Below are positions 42,955 to 51,611 of a stretch of 64,000 nt of DNA, one piece after another. The DNA comes from Pleomorphomonas carboxyditropha (GTDB lineage Bacteria; Pseudomonadota; Alphaproteobacteria; Rhizobiales; Pleomorphomonadaceae). The stretch is from positions 124,001 to 188,000 of the forward strand of contig NZ_NQVN01000009.1 in the NCBI RefSeq assembly GCF_002770725.1, written 5' to 3'. Every line of letters starts with the position of its first letter. The stretch's first letter is position 1. The position numbers were made by a program, and so were the translations under genes. Under the pieces are notes generated by a model. That model did no database searches, was not told where the DNA came from, and saw only the letters and a list, made by a program, of their open reading frames with translations.

Positions 42955-43137
42955 TCAGATCACCTTCCTGCGCTTGAGCGGAGTTCTGAGCTTCTTCAGG
43001 GCGGACTCGGCGACGGATTTGATGGCCGACCGCTTTTCCTCGCGCTCGTCCGCGAGCAAGGGCAGCACGAGGTTTTCCAGCGCCACCATGAGAATAGCCG
43101 CCTCCTTTTCCGTGAGCCGAAGGACGATGTCGCGCAT
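42955..43137 (-). CDS. Early-region protein, unknown (60 aa)
   Basis: MRDIVLRLTEKEAAILMVAL followed by a basic C-terminus (LKKLRTPLKRRKVI). Predicted two helices, possibly nucleic-acid binding by charge. It fills the gap between GemA and the 72-residue protein. Confidence 0.65.
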   Translation of the reverse strand: MRDIVLRLTEKEAAILMVALENLVLPLLADEREEKRSAIKSVAESALKKLRTPLKRRKVI

Positions 43138-43139
43138 GG

Positions 43140-43808
43140 TCAGGCTCCCTTCAGGTCGCGGATCAGTCCACCGAGATGGTTCATGGCCTGTCGCCAGAGC
43201 GCAGCCGGCGCGTCGCCAAGCCGGAAATCCTCGTCGAGCGTCGTCGCCAGGAAAGTCTCGACGTTCGGAAAGCGGCTCCACCGAGGTTCCGGACGCTGCC
43301 GATCGAGCGCGCATAGGATGCGCCATTGTGCCGAGGCGATGCGATATTGCGGCGCGTTGTACCAGGCTGGTGCGCCTTTCACGGGCGACCAGTCGATATC
43401 GGCCTCGCGCGCCATCCAGCCCTTGAGCGCCTCGATCGCCTTGGCGGCGTCCTCGGCGTCGCGCACCCAACGCACGTGGTCGATACCGGTCTGGCGGCGC
43501 ACGAAGGCGATCAGCGCCGCGTCGTCGCGCTCGCGCACGATGCCGAGATTCCACGCGCCGATCCAAAGCGCCTGCAGCTTGCCGGCGTAGGGGCCGGAGA
43601 GCTTCACCCGGCCACCGGGGCGGCGCTCCGGCGCCGATCCCTTGAGGCTGTCCAGCTCGGCATTCGCCTGGATGACGGTGAGCGCCTTGGTGCTGGTCAC
43701 GCCGTAGCGGGTGGCGAGGCGATCGTGCCAGTCGTCGTCACTGAGGCCGGCATTGCGCCTAGTCGCCTGCAGGGCGCGGATCTGGGCGGTGGTGGCGAGC
43801 GCAGTCAT
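43140..43808 (-). CDS. gemA: GemA-like regulatory protein (Mu gp16 / DUF1018)
   Basis: 222 residues. Features are QIRALQATRRNAGLSDDDWH, RYGVTSTKALTVIQANAELD and GPYAGKLQALWIGAWNLGIV, all typical of GemA. In Mu, GemA modulates host gene expression and DNA topology. Here the C-terminal half has an added domain (KGAPAWYNAPQYRIASAQWR) making it longer than Mu gp16. Overlaps the upstream gene by 4 bp. Confidence 0.85.
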   Translation of the reverse strand: MTALATTAQIRALQATRRNAGLSDDDWHDRLATRYGVTSTKALTVIQANAELDSLKGSAPERRPGGRVKLSGPYAGKLQALWIGAWNLGIVRERDDAALIAFVRRQTGIDHVRWVRDAEDAAKAIEALKGWMAREADIDWSPVKGAPAWYNAPQYRIASAQWRILCALDRQRPEPRWSRFPNVETFLATTLDEDFRLGDAPAALWRQAMNHLGGLIRDLKGA

Positions 43809-44158
43809 GATGCGGCTCCGTCGTCGAGCACCGCGTCGACCATGTCGTCACGCGCGACGATCTCGACGATGTCGCGGATGAGCTGGTCGACGGTGACGGC
43901 GCGGCGGGCAGCGTGTGGCCGGAGAGCCGCGTAATCCTGGAAAGGTACGAGGACAGAGCGGCCTAGCGACGGCACTGTGATCGGTAGCTGAGAGGGGCGC
44001 TTCGCGCGCGTCGCAGAGGCTTCGAGGGCGGTGACAGTCTTTGCCTCGATGCCGATGCGGTCGGCGATCACCGCCGTCGACAGGCCGTTCGCACGTAGGG
44101 CGGCGATCGCAGCCGTGCGGCTCTCATAGCCGAGGGTGGCCTTGGGGGCGCCCATCAT
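43805..44158 (-). CDS. Helix-turn-helix protein of the early operon
   Basis: 117 residues. A helix-turn-helix (TAAIAALRANGLSTAVIADR, IGIEAKTVTALE) occupies the N-terminal third. The C-terminal part ends in a helix with RRAVTVDQLIRDIVEIVARD. A regulatory role is likely; target unknown. Confidence 0.7.
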   Translation of the reverse strand: MMGAPKATLGYESRTAAIAALRANGLSTAVIADRIGIEAKTVTALEASATRAKRPSQLPITVPSLGRSVLVPFQDYAALRPHAARRAVTVDQLIRDIVEIVARDDMVDAVLDDGAAS

Positions 44159-44451
44159 GCCACCTCGATCTTACGGAGGTGGCGCTTCGCCGCGGCAACC
44201 CAATTTCGCATTACACCCGCAGCGCCGTAAGTGCAGGTCGCCTTGACACCGCCGAGGGAAAGCCGATTGCGGTCCCAACGGCTACCGCCGGACCGTGCGC
44301 CTTCTTCCTTGGCGAGGTCTCTCAGCGCCTCGCTAGCGCGAAAATGAAACAGAGTATGGGCGTCGCCGTCAGTACCTTTGGGCAGCGCTGCCAGTTTGCT
44401 CTCCACCACGCCGATCAAGCGGCGCAGCTCTTGTGCGTCAGCAACGGCCAT
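44155..44451 (-). CDS. Early-region protein, unknown (98 aa)
   Basis: Starts MAVADAQELRRLIGVVESKL and ends MRNWVAAAKRHLRKIEVA. Helical and basic. Overlaps both neighbours (13 bp upstream, 4 bp downstream). No family assigned. Confidence 0.65.
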   Translation of the reverse strand: MAVADAQELRRLIGVVESKLAALPKGTDGDAHTLFHFRASEALRDLAKEEGARSGGSRWDRNRLSLGGVKATCTYGAAGVMRNWVAAAKRHLRKIEVA

Positions 44452-44641
44452 GTTCGGTCTCCTCTGTCATGATCGCCCGGGTCAGATCGGCGATCCGTCG
44501 GCGGATGCGCTCCTGGTCGTGGGAGCGCACGCGTGGACGGACCTGTCTGAGGAGCGTGTCGCGCTCCATCAGGAGGAGGTCCCGCCGCGTCGGCGGCGGG
44601 TCTTCGGCTTCGGGAGGGAGCGAGCGGCTGGCGAAGCTCAT
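44438..44641 (-). CDS. Early-region protein, unknown (67 aa)
   Basis: Starts MSFASRSLPPEAEDPPPTRR, then a strongly charged helix (RRDLLLMERDTLLRQVRPRV). Start ATG 44641 shares its first base with the stop of the upstream gene. GTG codons just upstream are alternatives. Confidence 0.6.
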   Translation of the reverse strand: MSFASRSLPPEAEDPPPTRRDLLLMERDTLLRQVRPRVRSHDQERIRRRIADLTRAIMTEETEHGRC

Positions 44642-44883
44642 CACCACCTGCTCCTCATCAGCTCGTTGCCCAGGACGGTGAGCTGCGCGTAGACGCCCAT
44701 GTCGTCCTCAAGCACCTCCGCCAGTCCACGCACGACCAGCGGCGCCATGATGGCGTCGGGGATCGTAACGGGCGGGGACATGAGGTCTCCCTCCCGTTCC
44801 CAACCGCCATCGACGCGGGAGACGGTGAGTTCCCGCATCGCGACCAGGGCGCGGACCTCGGCCTCGGTGAAGTCGATGCTCAT
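44641..44883 (-). CDS. Early-region protein, unknown (80 aa)
   Basis: Starts MSIDFTEAEVRALVAMRELT and ends VYAQLTVLGNELMRSRW, a pattern suggestive of a winged-helix fold. 4-bp overlap with the upstream gene. Confidence 0.65.
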   Translation of the reverse strand: MSIDFTEAEVRALVAMRELTVSRVDGGWEREGDLMSPPVTIPDAIMAPLVVRGLAEVLEDDMGVYAQLTVLGNELMRSRW

Positions 44884-45122
44884 GGCCGGGCCTCGTAGAG
44901 CCCGGCGCGGCCGTCCTCGACGACGGTCTTCAACTCGGTGGCGAGGCCGGCGGCGATGATCCGCGCATCCATTTCTGTGCCGGCGCTCTCGTTGATGGTC
45001 GCCGCCATGATCGAGATCATGGCCTTGTAGGCGTCCATCTTGTCCGCCCGCTCCATCTCCAGCACGCTGGTGATCGCGTTGGCGATGCGGACCTGCTCGT
45101 CGGTGAGGTAGCGCACGATCAC
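44880..45122 (-). CDS. Early-region protein, unknown (80 aa, GTG start)
   Basis: Helical protein reading (V)IVRYLTDEQVRIANAIT. The GTG at 45122 overlaps the upstream stop (GTGA) and has GGAGGG just before it, which decides the start. No family assigned. Confidence 0.65.
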   Translation of the reverse strand: MIVRYLTDEQVRIANAITSVLEMERADKMDAYKAMISIMAATINESAGTEMDARIIAAGLATELKTVVEDGRAGLYEARP

Positions 45123-45400
45123 CCCTCCCGCTGGTCGGTGAGCTGCAGGGGAGCGGACAGCCGGCCGATTTCCTTCGCCAGCTCGCGCTCGGCGCGGCCC
45201 TTCGGCGCCGGCCGGTAGGGATCGCGCTGCTTGCGATCGATATCGGCGAGGTCGCGGAGCAGGAAGCCGACGTCCAGCGGGTCGGCGACCTCGATCTTGA
45301 TCGTCACCATGGCTGGCGAACCGCCCTTGCGGGCGGAGCTTTTGGCGGCGAGGGCATAGTCGAGCAGCTTTGCGCTGCCGGGCAGGTAGATTTCCGCCAT
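45119..45400 (-). CDS. Early-region protein, unknown (93 aa)
   Basis: Starts MAEIYLPGSAKLLDYALAAK. The middle has a beta strand-helix unit (VTIKIEVADPLDVGFLLRDL) and a charged C-terminal helix. Start overlaps the DUF3164 gene stop by one base. Confidence 0.65.
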   Translation of the reverse strand: MAEIYLPGSAKLLDYALAAKSSARKGGSPAMVTIKIEVADPLDVGFLLRDLADIDRKQRDPYRPAPKGRAERELAKEIGRLSAPLQLTDQREG

Positions 45401-46050
45401 CACGCCCTCGCCAAATCGATGGAGATGCTTTCCCAGGCAGCCTCGGCCGAGGGACGACGGTGGAAGGTGAGATAGGCCTTGGCACCGATCACCCGGATGC
45501 TGTCGCGAACCGCGTCCATAGCCCGCTTCCAGCGCGGATCGTCGATTTGCGCCCTGAGCAGCATGAAGATTTCGGCGCGGTTGATCCGGCCTTCCTTGTC
45601 GACCTGGAAGGCGCGGTTGACGATCATGCGCAACTCGTCGCCGGCATCGGCCGACCAGTCGTTGAGGCACTCGTCGACCAGCTTCTTCGCGGCCTGCAGC
45701 TCCGGGCCGAACTCGATCAGGTCGGCCATCTTCAGAACGACACGCATCGTGCCGTCGAACGTCGTCAACGTCACGTTGCCCTTGGCGCCGCCCGCCTTGG
45801 CGCCGTACTCTTGCTCGAGGAGGGCCTGCATCGAACCGATATCGTCGAAGGTGTGGCCCTTGAAGCGGCCGATCTGCTCGGAGAGCGCGACGGCGTGCCC
45901 CATGATCTTGCGAACGGTCTCGTCGATCAGCTTGTCCTGGGCCTTGATGGTGCCGAGCGGCACTAGGGCGCCGCGCGCGTCGGTCATGTATAGGCGCCCG
46001 TTGATTTCGATGACGCCGTCCGGCGCGGTGAGGGTCTCAGGCATGTCCAT
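45400..46050 (-). CDS. DUF3164 family protein
   Basis: 216 residues. The family pattern is clear: GRLYMTDARGALVPLGTIKA, LIDETVRKIM, FKGHTFDDI, GNVTLTTFDGTMRVV and RINRAEIFMLLRAQIDDPRW. It is common in early operons of Mu-like phages. Function unknown. Overlaps the DnaA-like gene by 14 bp. Confidence 0.88.
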   Translation of the reverse strand: MDMPETLTAPDGVIEINGRLYMTDARGALVPLGTIKAQDKLIDETVRKIMGHAVALSEQIGRFKGHTFDDIGSMQALLEQEYGAKAGGAKGNVTLTTFDGTMRVVLKMADLIEFGPELQAAKKLVDECLNDWSADAGDELRMIVNRAFQVDKEGRINRAEIFMLLRAQIDDPRWKRAMDAVRDSIRVIGAKAYLTFHRRPSAEAAWESISIDLARA

Positions 46051-46750
46051 GGGAGGCCTCCTTTCGAGAGGGGTTCACGGCGGTTTTGAAAACGGGTTGA
46101 GGCATGGGGATCGGTCCGACCTCGGCGGCATAGGCGGCTCCGAGATCGCCGATGGCAGCGAGCAGCCCGTCGAGAGCCGGCCCCTCGCCGGTGCCATAGC
46201 GGGCCGCCGCCAACGCCCGGCTGGCCGTCACCACGCGCCGGGCCGCGCCGAAGATGCCGATGTTGGCGGAGCCGTCGTCCGGCGGATCGGCCACTAGCCG
46301 ACCGGCCTTGACCGCGTGGAGCACGAACTCGCCGAGGATGCGGATCTCGCTGTAGGACAGGCGGGCGACCGCGTAGCCGTCAACCGCCCGTTCGGCGATG
46401 GCCAGCGGGTCGGGATCTGGCTCGGCGATATCGAGCTTTTCGACCACGTCGAGCGCCGGGGCGAGCACCAGATCGATGGCCTGCATGGTCGCGTCCATAC
46501 CCTTTTCCGCGACCTCGGCCTCGATCTTGCCGACGCCGTAGAGGATGGTTGTGTGGTCGCGCGCGCCCATGCGCCGGCCGATTTCCGCCACGGCGAGGTG
46601 GCGGCAGTAGCGATGGGCGAAATACATCGCAACTTGCCGGGCGCGGACAAATCGTGGCATCCGGCGCGGACCGACGATGTCGGCGTACGGGACGCCGATC
46701 ACACCCGACACCGCCTCGATGACGGCGCGGACGGAGAGGTGGCCGGTCAT
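46037..46750 (-). CDS. DnaA domain IV-like DNA-binding protein
   Basis: 237 residues. Residues 1-85 match the C-terminal DNA-binding domain of DnaA: VRARQVAMYFAHRYCRHLAV then EIGRRMGARDHTTILYGVGK, with the DHTT signature that reads DnaA boxes. The ATPase part of DnaA is absent. The rest is helical with no assigned domain. A phage protein that could recognise DnaA-box-like sites, either to regulate or to recruit host replication. Confidence 0.85.
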   Translation of the reverse strand: MTGHLSVRAVIEAVSGVIGVPYADIVGPRRMPRFVRARQVAMYFAHRYCRHLAVAEIGRRMGARDHTTILYGVGKIEAEVAEKGMDATMQAIDLVLAPALDVVEKLDIAEPDPDPLAIAERAVDGYAVARLSYSEIRILGEFVLHAVKAGRLVADPPDDGSANIGIFGAARRVVTASRALAAARYGTGEGPALDGLLAAIGDLGAAYAAEVGPIPMPQPVFKTAVNPSRKEASHGHA

Positions 46751-46962
46751 GGCGCGCCTCCGATCGTGTAGTCGGCGGCGGTCAGGTCGATGATCGTCGG
46801 CGCCGCTTCGAGGCTGGCGCGGCAGGCGACCAGCAGCGCGATCAGATCGCGTGTGGTCGCCCCGTCCATACGGACGCCGCATATGCCGGCCGGAGCGAGC
46901 GTGTCGATCCAAGCGGTGATGTGGTTGCAGATCTCACCGGGGTGTCGGCTGTCGAGGATCAT
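46747..46962 (-). CDS. Early-region protein, unknown (71 aa)
   Basis: MILDSRHPGEICNHITAWID ... ending AADYTIGGAP. Overlaps both neighbours by 4 bp. No family assigned. Confidence 0.65.
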   Translation of the reverse strand: MILDSRHPGEICNHITAWIDTLAPAGICGVRMDGATTRDLIALLVACRASLEAAPTIIDLTAADYTIGGAP

Positions 46963-47252
46963 GGCTTGTCCCTCCCGAAATCCGGGCGGATGATCTTGCC
47001 GTCGGGATCCTCGACCAGTTCGGCGAGCGCCGAGACGGCCTCGTCGTTCATGACCATCACGCGGCGGCCGGTGGCCTCGGCGAGGCGGTGCACGGCAAGC
47101 TCCTGCTCCATCGCCTTGGCGAGGCGCTGCACGAGCTGCAGCCGCTGGCCGATGTTGGCGCTTTCTTCTCTGGTGATCGGTCGCTGTTGCTGGGCGATGC
47201 CGAGCAGCTCCGATCGCAGGGCGCCGAGTTCGTTGGCGAGGGAGGTGGTCAT
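46959..47252 (-). CDS. Early-region protein, unknown (97 aa)
   Basis: MTTSLANELGALRSELLGIA begins a coiled-coil-like N-terminal half (TREESANIGQRLQLVQRLAK). The C-terminal part reads ALAELVEDPDGKIIRPDFG. It starts on the last base of the MuB gene. Confidence 0.65.
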   Translation of the reverse strand: MTTSLANELGALRSELLGIAQQQRPITREESANIGQRLQLVQRLAKAMEQELAVHRLAEATGRRVMVMNDEAVSALAELVEDPDGKIIRPDFGRDKP

Positions 47253-48271
47253 CAGGCGATGTCCTCCACGTCGCGGTTCCGCCACGCGGCCTGCAGATGC
47301 TTGAGGGCGAGCGGCTCACCGTCACCGATCGCCAGCATCGTGGCCATTTTGGCCGTCTTCTCGACCTGACCGAGCGCCCCGTCCTTCATGCCGACGCCGA
47401 GCAGGAACTTCACGCAGTCCGGGTCGGTCACGCCCCATGACGCGACATAGGCTTTCACGTCGGCGGGGTAGGGGGCGGGCCGGCGCAGGGTTTTGCCGAT
47501 GCGCCGCTTGATCTGCGCGTAGGAGCGCCCCTCGGTTTTGTCCTTGAAGCGGCGGTAGACTTCCTCGTTGCCGACAATGGCGACGCCACACTTATGAACA
47601 TCGCAGAAATACCGGAGTTGGTTGACCGCGCCGTCGGTGAGGTGCTGCGCTTCGTCGACGATCAGCAGCGTGCCGGCACCGGTGCGGGTCAGCTTGGCGC
47701 CGATCGCCCGCGCGAGTTTGGCCGGATTGTTCTGCTGGACCTCAAGCTCGGCGGCGAGTTCGGTCAGCATGCCGTGGACCGACGCCGCGCTCTCGTACAT
47801 CGTGGCGTGGTAGACGTGCGGCCGGGTTCGTGTGAAATGCTCGCAGGCCGCCGTCTTGCCCATGCCAGCGCCGACCGTGATCATCACGAGGTCGGGGCAG
47901 AGCTGCGCCCAGGTCAGCGTCTCCAGGATCTCCTGAGCGATCCGGAGGCGCGGGTTGAACTCGGGAGAGACGGGGATGCTGGCGACCATGCTGGCGCTTT
48001 CCTCCGTCGCCTCGATCCAGCGGGAGATCATGGTCAGCTGATTGGCGAGCACGCCCAGGTATTTCCCGGAGAGCACCTGCGAGAAGGTTCCGTCGGGAAT
48101 GCCGCACCGGCGGGCGACCTCGGCTTTGGTCCATCCCTGGGCACCGGCGATCTCGATCACGCGCGCGACCAGCGCGCGCCACCGATCGACGTCCTCCTCC
48201 GAGTGCTTGGCCACGAAGTCGGCCGCTGGCGTCGGAAATTCCCAAGGGGTTGTGGTGACAGGCTTTTGCAT
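47252..48271 (-). CDS. MuB-type AAA+ ATPase (target DNA activator)
   Basis: 339 residues. An N-terminal helix-turn-helix (WTKAEVARRCGIPDGTFSQV) precedes the ATPase with Walker A GAGMGKTA (134-141) and Walker B LLIVDEAQH (Asp206, Glu207). MuB binds target DNA and stimulates the transposase. It lies 93 bp after the transposase gene, as in Mu. Confidence 0.93.
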   Translation of the reverse strand: MQKPVTTTPWEFPTPAADFVAKHSEEDVDRWRALVARVIEIAGAQGWTKAEVARRCGIPDGTFSQVLSGKYLGVLANQLTMISRWIEATEESASMVASIPVSPEFNPRLRIAQEILETLTWAQLCPDLVMITVGAGMGKTAACEHFTRTRPHVYHATMYESAASVHGMLTELAAELEVQQNNPAKLARAIGAKLTRTGAGTLLIVDEAQHLTDGAVNQLRYFCDVHKCGVAIVGNEEVYRRFKDKTEGRSYAQIKRRIGKTLRRPAPYPADVKAYVASWGVTDPDCVKFLLGVGMKDGALGQVEKTAKMATMLAIGDGEPLALKHLQAAWRNRDVEDIA

Positions 48272-48364
48272 CTATATTGGCTCCATCGACTTGTCTTGGG
48301 CGGGGTTTTCCCCGCCCTTTTCTTTTCGGGAGCCGTACTCGGTACATTTCGGCTCGCCGGGCCG

Positions 48365-50326
48365 TTATTCGGCCTTTTTCCCTTGCGGGAACGGGATCAC
48401 GGCCTCGCCGGAAACACGGGCGAGGGCGCGTGAGAAACTGGACTCGAATTCACTCTCGGACATGGGGTCGACTGGCACCGTCGGCGGGCCACCGACGGCA
48501 AGGCGGGTCACCGCCGGCCGCACCGGTTCCGGCTGCTCCGCGGCCTTTTGGCCCCGGTCGTAGATCTCGCCCAGTTCGGCCGGCGTCAGGGCGCGGTGCG
48601 CGTCGGCCAATGCCTTCGTGGCCTTGAGGAACTCGCGCCGGAGGCGCATGTGCTGCCGGGCCGCATCCATGTCATCGAAGCCGACGGCCTGGATGCAAGG
48701 CGCTTCGCAGATCAGCCTGTTTTTCAGGTCGTAGACCTTCACCGGCCGGGCGAGATGGTCGGGGTCGAAGCGGATGACCACCTTCTGGCCGGCCACTCGC
48801 GTGAGCACGGGCGCCCAGTAGCGGTTACCCTGGAAGTGGATTTCGCCGCTGTTGCCGCGCGTCGTGATCGCCTCCGATGCGAGCAGCCAGAGCGAGCGCT
48901 GCGCGGCCGTCGGCCGTCGGACGATCGTCGCCGGATCGGCCATGCTCGCTTCAAAGGTCTCGTTGAAGGAGCGCCCGGCGGCCGTCTCGGTCTCGCGGCC
49001 GAGGCGGGCATTGTACTCGGCGATGCAGCGGGCGACGTGGGCGCGCAACTCCTCCAGCGTCACCGTGCGCGAGCCGTAGTTGGCCGGTTTGTTCGTTGGA
49101 TTGTTGCCGGTGTAGGCCCCGGCCATCGAGGGATGCTTGGCGATTTCCTCGGCGAGGTCGCCCCAGGCGCGCTCGATCGGTTTCGACTGGCCGGAGTAGG
49201 GCAGAGTGAAATGCTGCTCGATGCCTAGAGTGGCGAGCAGGCCGCGAGGATCTTCGGGTTTGACCTTGAAACGGAAGCGCTTGACGTTGTCGCCGGTGAT
49301 CCACTTCGAGGCAAAGGCACGGCCGTTGTCGAGGTAGATCACGTCCGGAATGCCGTAGGCCTCGACCATGTCGCCTATCACAAGGCGCACCGCCTCCCAC
49401 GTTTCCGCTTCGGCGAGCCGCCATCCGACTATTTTGTTCGAATAGAGATCCTGGATGCCGATCAGCAGCATGCGGACCGGCTTTTTCGACCACGACACCG
49501 AGCAGAGCAGGTCGATCTTGTGGCCGTCCATATTGACAGCCTGCATGGCGTGGAAATGCGCCCGGCTACGCCGTTGTGCCGGAAACAGGGTCTTGGCGGC
49601 GTCCATACCCTCGCGCGCCACCAACTGGGCGCCCTTGGTCACCTCAGCGTCCAGCTTCCGCCGGAGTGTCCGCTCCGAGGGGATCGGCGCCCAGCCGTAC
49701 ATCTTTGCGGCATCGCAGACACGGCGGTAGCAGCGCGTAAACTTCGGCTTTTCCGGCCGGAGATAGTCCGATTTCAACGCCTCCCAGGCGTCTGGATGGC
49801 AGTCGGCGGCGGTCCGCGCCTCGCCCCGGTTGCCCTCGTAGTTGGGGGCTAGGGCCGGCAGCCAGTCGGACCGCTCCACACCGGCGATCATCTCCAGCCA
49901 GTTGTAGATCGATCGGCGCGAGACGCCGAAGCGCACCACGGCCAGCTGTATGGCCTCCGTGTTGCTGGCCCCCGATCGCCGAACCTCATCGACCAATCGG
50001 ACCGCCTCGTGGCGCTGCCGGGCGATGGCCTTGTGATCCTCCGGCAAGCCCTCGAAGCGCTGCCAGAGGGCCGACCGCTCGTCGTCGCTCTTGTCCTGCA
50101 GCGCGGCGAGGTCAGCCACGAAGCGCAGCCTGTTCTGGGCCTCCTGCGGCAGCAGGCTGATGTGGTATTCGTAGCCGCCGCCGCCTTCTCGGCCGGTCGC
50201 CCGGCGGACCAATGCGGCCGTCGGCTTCCAGATTTCGAGGGCGGTACGCTGCAACTGCCGCTCCGAGGGCGGCAGGCCGGGCAGATGCATCCCGGCGAGA
50301 TCGGAGAGCATCCACCACTCTTTCAT
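48365..50326 (-). CDS. MuA-type DDE transposase
   Basis: 653 residues. The N-terminal winged-helix end-binding domain starts MKEWWMLSDLAGMHLPGLPP. The catalytic triad is Asp267 (NMDGHK), Asp333 (YLDNGRAF) and Glu385 (KPIERAW), almost the positions of Mu A (269, 336, 392). The Mu C-terminal beta-barrel follows (GNRYWAPVLTRVAGQKVVIR). ATG 50326 overlaps the upstream stop (ATGA); the longer frame upstream is a shadow. Confidence 0.96.
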   Translation of the reverse strand: MKEWWMLSDLAGMHLPGLPPSERQLQRTALEIWKPTAALVRRATGREGGGGYEYHISLLPQEAQNRLRFVADLAALQDKSDDERSALWQRFEGLPEDHKAIARQRHEAVRLVDEVRRSGASNTEAIQLAVVRFGVSRRSIYNWLEMIAGVERSDWLPALAPNYEGNRGEARTAADCHPDAWEALKSDYLRPEKPKFTRCYRRVCDAAKMYGWAPIPSERTLRRKLDAEVTKGAQLVAREGMDAAKTLFPAQRRSRAHFHAMQAVNMDGHKIDLLCSVSWSKKPVRMLLIGIQDLYSNKIVGWRLAEAETWEAVRLVIGDMVEAYGIPDVIYLDNGRAFASKWITGDNVKRFRFKVKPEDPRGLLATLGIEQHFTLPYSGQSKPIERAWGDLAEEIAKHPSMAGAYTGNNPTNKPANYGSRTVTLEELRAHVARCIAEYNARLGRETETAAGRSFNETFEASMADPATIVRRPTAAQRSLWLLASEAITTRGNSGEIHFQGNRYWAPVLTRVAGQKVVIRFDPDHLARPVKVYDLKNRLICEAPCIQAVGFDDMDAARQHMRLRREFLKATKALADAHRALTPAELGEIYDRGQKAAEQPEPVRPAVTRLAVGGPPTVPVDPMSESEFESSFSRALARVSGEAVIPFPQGKKAE

Positions 50327-50778
50327 GGCCGCCCCCGCTTGATGTCGACGGGCACCGACCGGAGTGTCTTCAGCTCCGCGCGGATACGATCCTGTTCCTG
50401 TTGCAGGCGGGCGACCTCGGCGAGCCGGGCCTCGTCTCCGAGCAGCAGCGTGGCGCCGTGGTCGGCCACCACAACGTCCCAGAGCCACGTCGCGCCGGTC
50501 GCATGCACGAAGGCCTTGAAGCGGATCAGGCTTATATCGTGCGACGTCTTGCTCTCGGCCGTGTAGGCGTCGAGCATTGCCTTGCTGATGCCGGCGAGAC
50601 CGAGATATTGCGCCATCCGCGCCGCGATGGTCGGCCGATTGTGGTGACACTCACGGATCGCCCGGCTCATCTCCCGCTTGAGGCGGGCGCGGAACCGGTC
50701 GAGATCGAGCCGCGTCGTCGGTGTTCGCACCGGGAACAGCGGCTCCAGGAACATGTCGAGCTGATGCGGAGAGTTCAT
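50323..50778 (-). CDS. Unknown protein between ParB-like and transposase genes (151 aa)
   Basis: Starts MNSPHQLDMFLEPLFPVRTP. The core pattern YLGLAGISKAMLDAYTAESK, then ISLIRFKAFVHATGATWLWD, looks like a helix-turn-helix regulator, followed by a C-terminal coiled coil (ARLAEVARLQQEQDRIRAEL). Overlaps both neighbours by 4 bp, so it is translationally coupled to the transposase. Confidence 0.75.
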   Translation of the reverse strand: MNSPHQLDMFLEPLFPVRTPTTRLDLDRFRARLKREMSRAIRECHHNRPTIAARMAQYLGLAGISKAMLDAYTAESKTSHDISLIRFKAFVHATGATWLWDVVVADHGATLLLGDEARLAEVARLQQEQDRIRAELKTLRSVPVDIKRGRP

Positions 50779-51611
50779 TTCGCCGCCGCCTTCTTCTGCT
50801 GGATGTGGTCGATGAACCGAGCCCGCGTCGCTTCGTCCGCCTTTTTCCAAGCGGCTGAGAGGGTCGCGAAGATGGCCTCCTGCGGGTCCACCTTGGCCGG
50901 CGCCGGCTTGATCTGACGGAGCACGGTCGGCAGGTCGAGCTGCGCCGCCTGCATGGTCGACACGATCGCCTGCTGTTCGGCCGGAGGTCGTTTCGCGACG
51001 GAGAGCAAGAGAGATTGGTTGTCGGCGGCAGCCGTGCCGCGCACGGCGGCGCGCACGGCGGGCGAAAGGCTTTTGGCGATCTGGCCGAGGCGCTTGATGT
51101 TGCGGACGGACACGCCCATCCGCTCGGCGATATGCTCGGAAAAGCCGGAACCGGCCTCCTTGCTGATCAGGTCGAGCGGGCTATCAGAAATTGGGCCAAC
51201 TTGGCCCGATTTCTCCGGCCGACCTGCCCTGATCTTGCCGTGGGCCTGCTCCCAGACATCCCGATACGAAGCGACGAAAATCGCCCGGTCGAGGGCCGAC
51301 AATTCGTTACGGAACAGGTTTTCGCAGATTTCGACGAGCTGAGCCTCGCTCTGGTCGGCTTCGATGATTGCCGCCTCGATCTCGGTCCACCCAAGGATCG
51401 TGGCGCCGGCCAGCCGGTGTGCGCCCGCTACAAGGATGTAGGGCGTCGTGCCCTTATTCTTGGCCGGTGCGTAGCGGAGGGTGATCGGATTGATCAGCCC
51501 GTGCGCCTCCAGGCTGAGGGCGATTGCCCTTGCATGGTCTTCTTCGACCTCGCGCAGGCGCGGCGGCACGTGGATCTGCGAGATCGGTATCGACTTGACC
51601 TCGGCCATCAC
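50775..51611 (-). CDS. ParB-like nuclease-domain protein
   Basis: 278 residues. The ParB N-terminal fold is clear: IPISQIHVPPRLREVEEDHA, LVAGAHRLAGATILGW (GxHR box), ICENLFRNELSALDRAIFVA. A central helix-turn-helix follows (HIAERMGVSVRNIKRLGQIA). It lies upstream of the transposase in the early operon. Possible roles are DNA binding at phage ends, CTP-dependent sliding, or regulation. Confidence 0.88.
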   Translation of the reverse strand: MMAEVKSIPISQIHVPPRLREVEEDHARAIALSLEAHGLINPITLRYAPAKNKGTTPYILVAGAHRLAGATILGWTEIEAAIIEADQSEAQLVEICENLFRNELSALDRAIFVASYRDVWEQAHGKIRAGRPEKSGQVGPISDSPLDLISKEAGSGFSEHIAERMGVSVRNIKRLGQIAKSLSPAVRAAVRGTAAADNQSLLLSVAKRPPAEQQAIVSTMQAAQLDLPTVLRQIKPAPAKVDPQEAIFATLSAAWKKADEATRARFIDHIQQKKAAAK

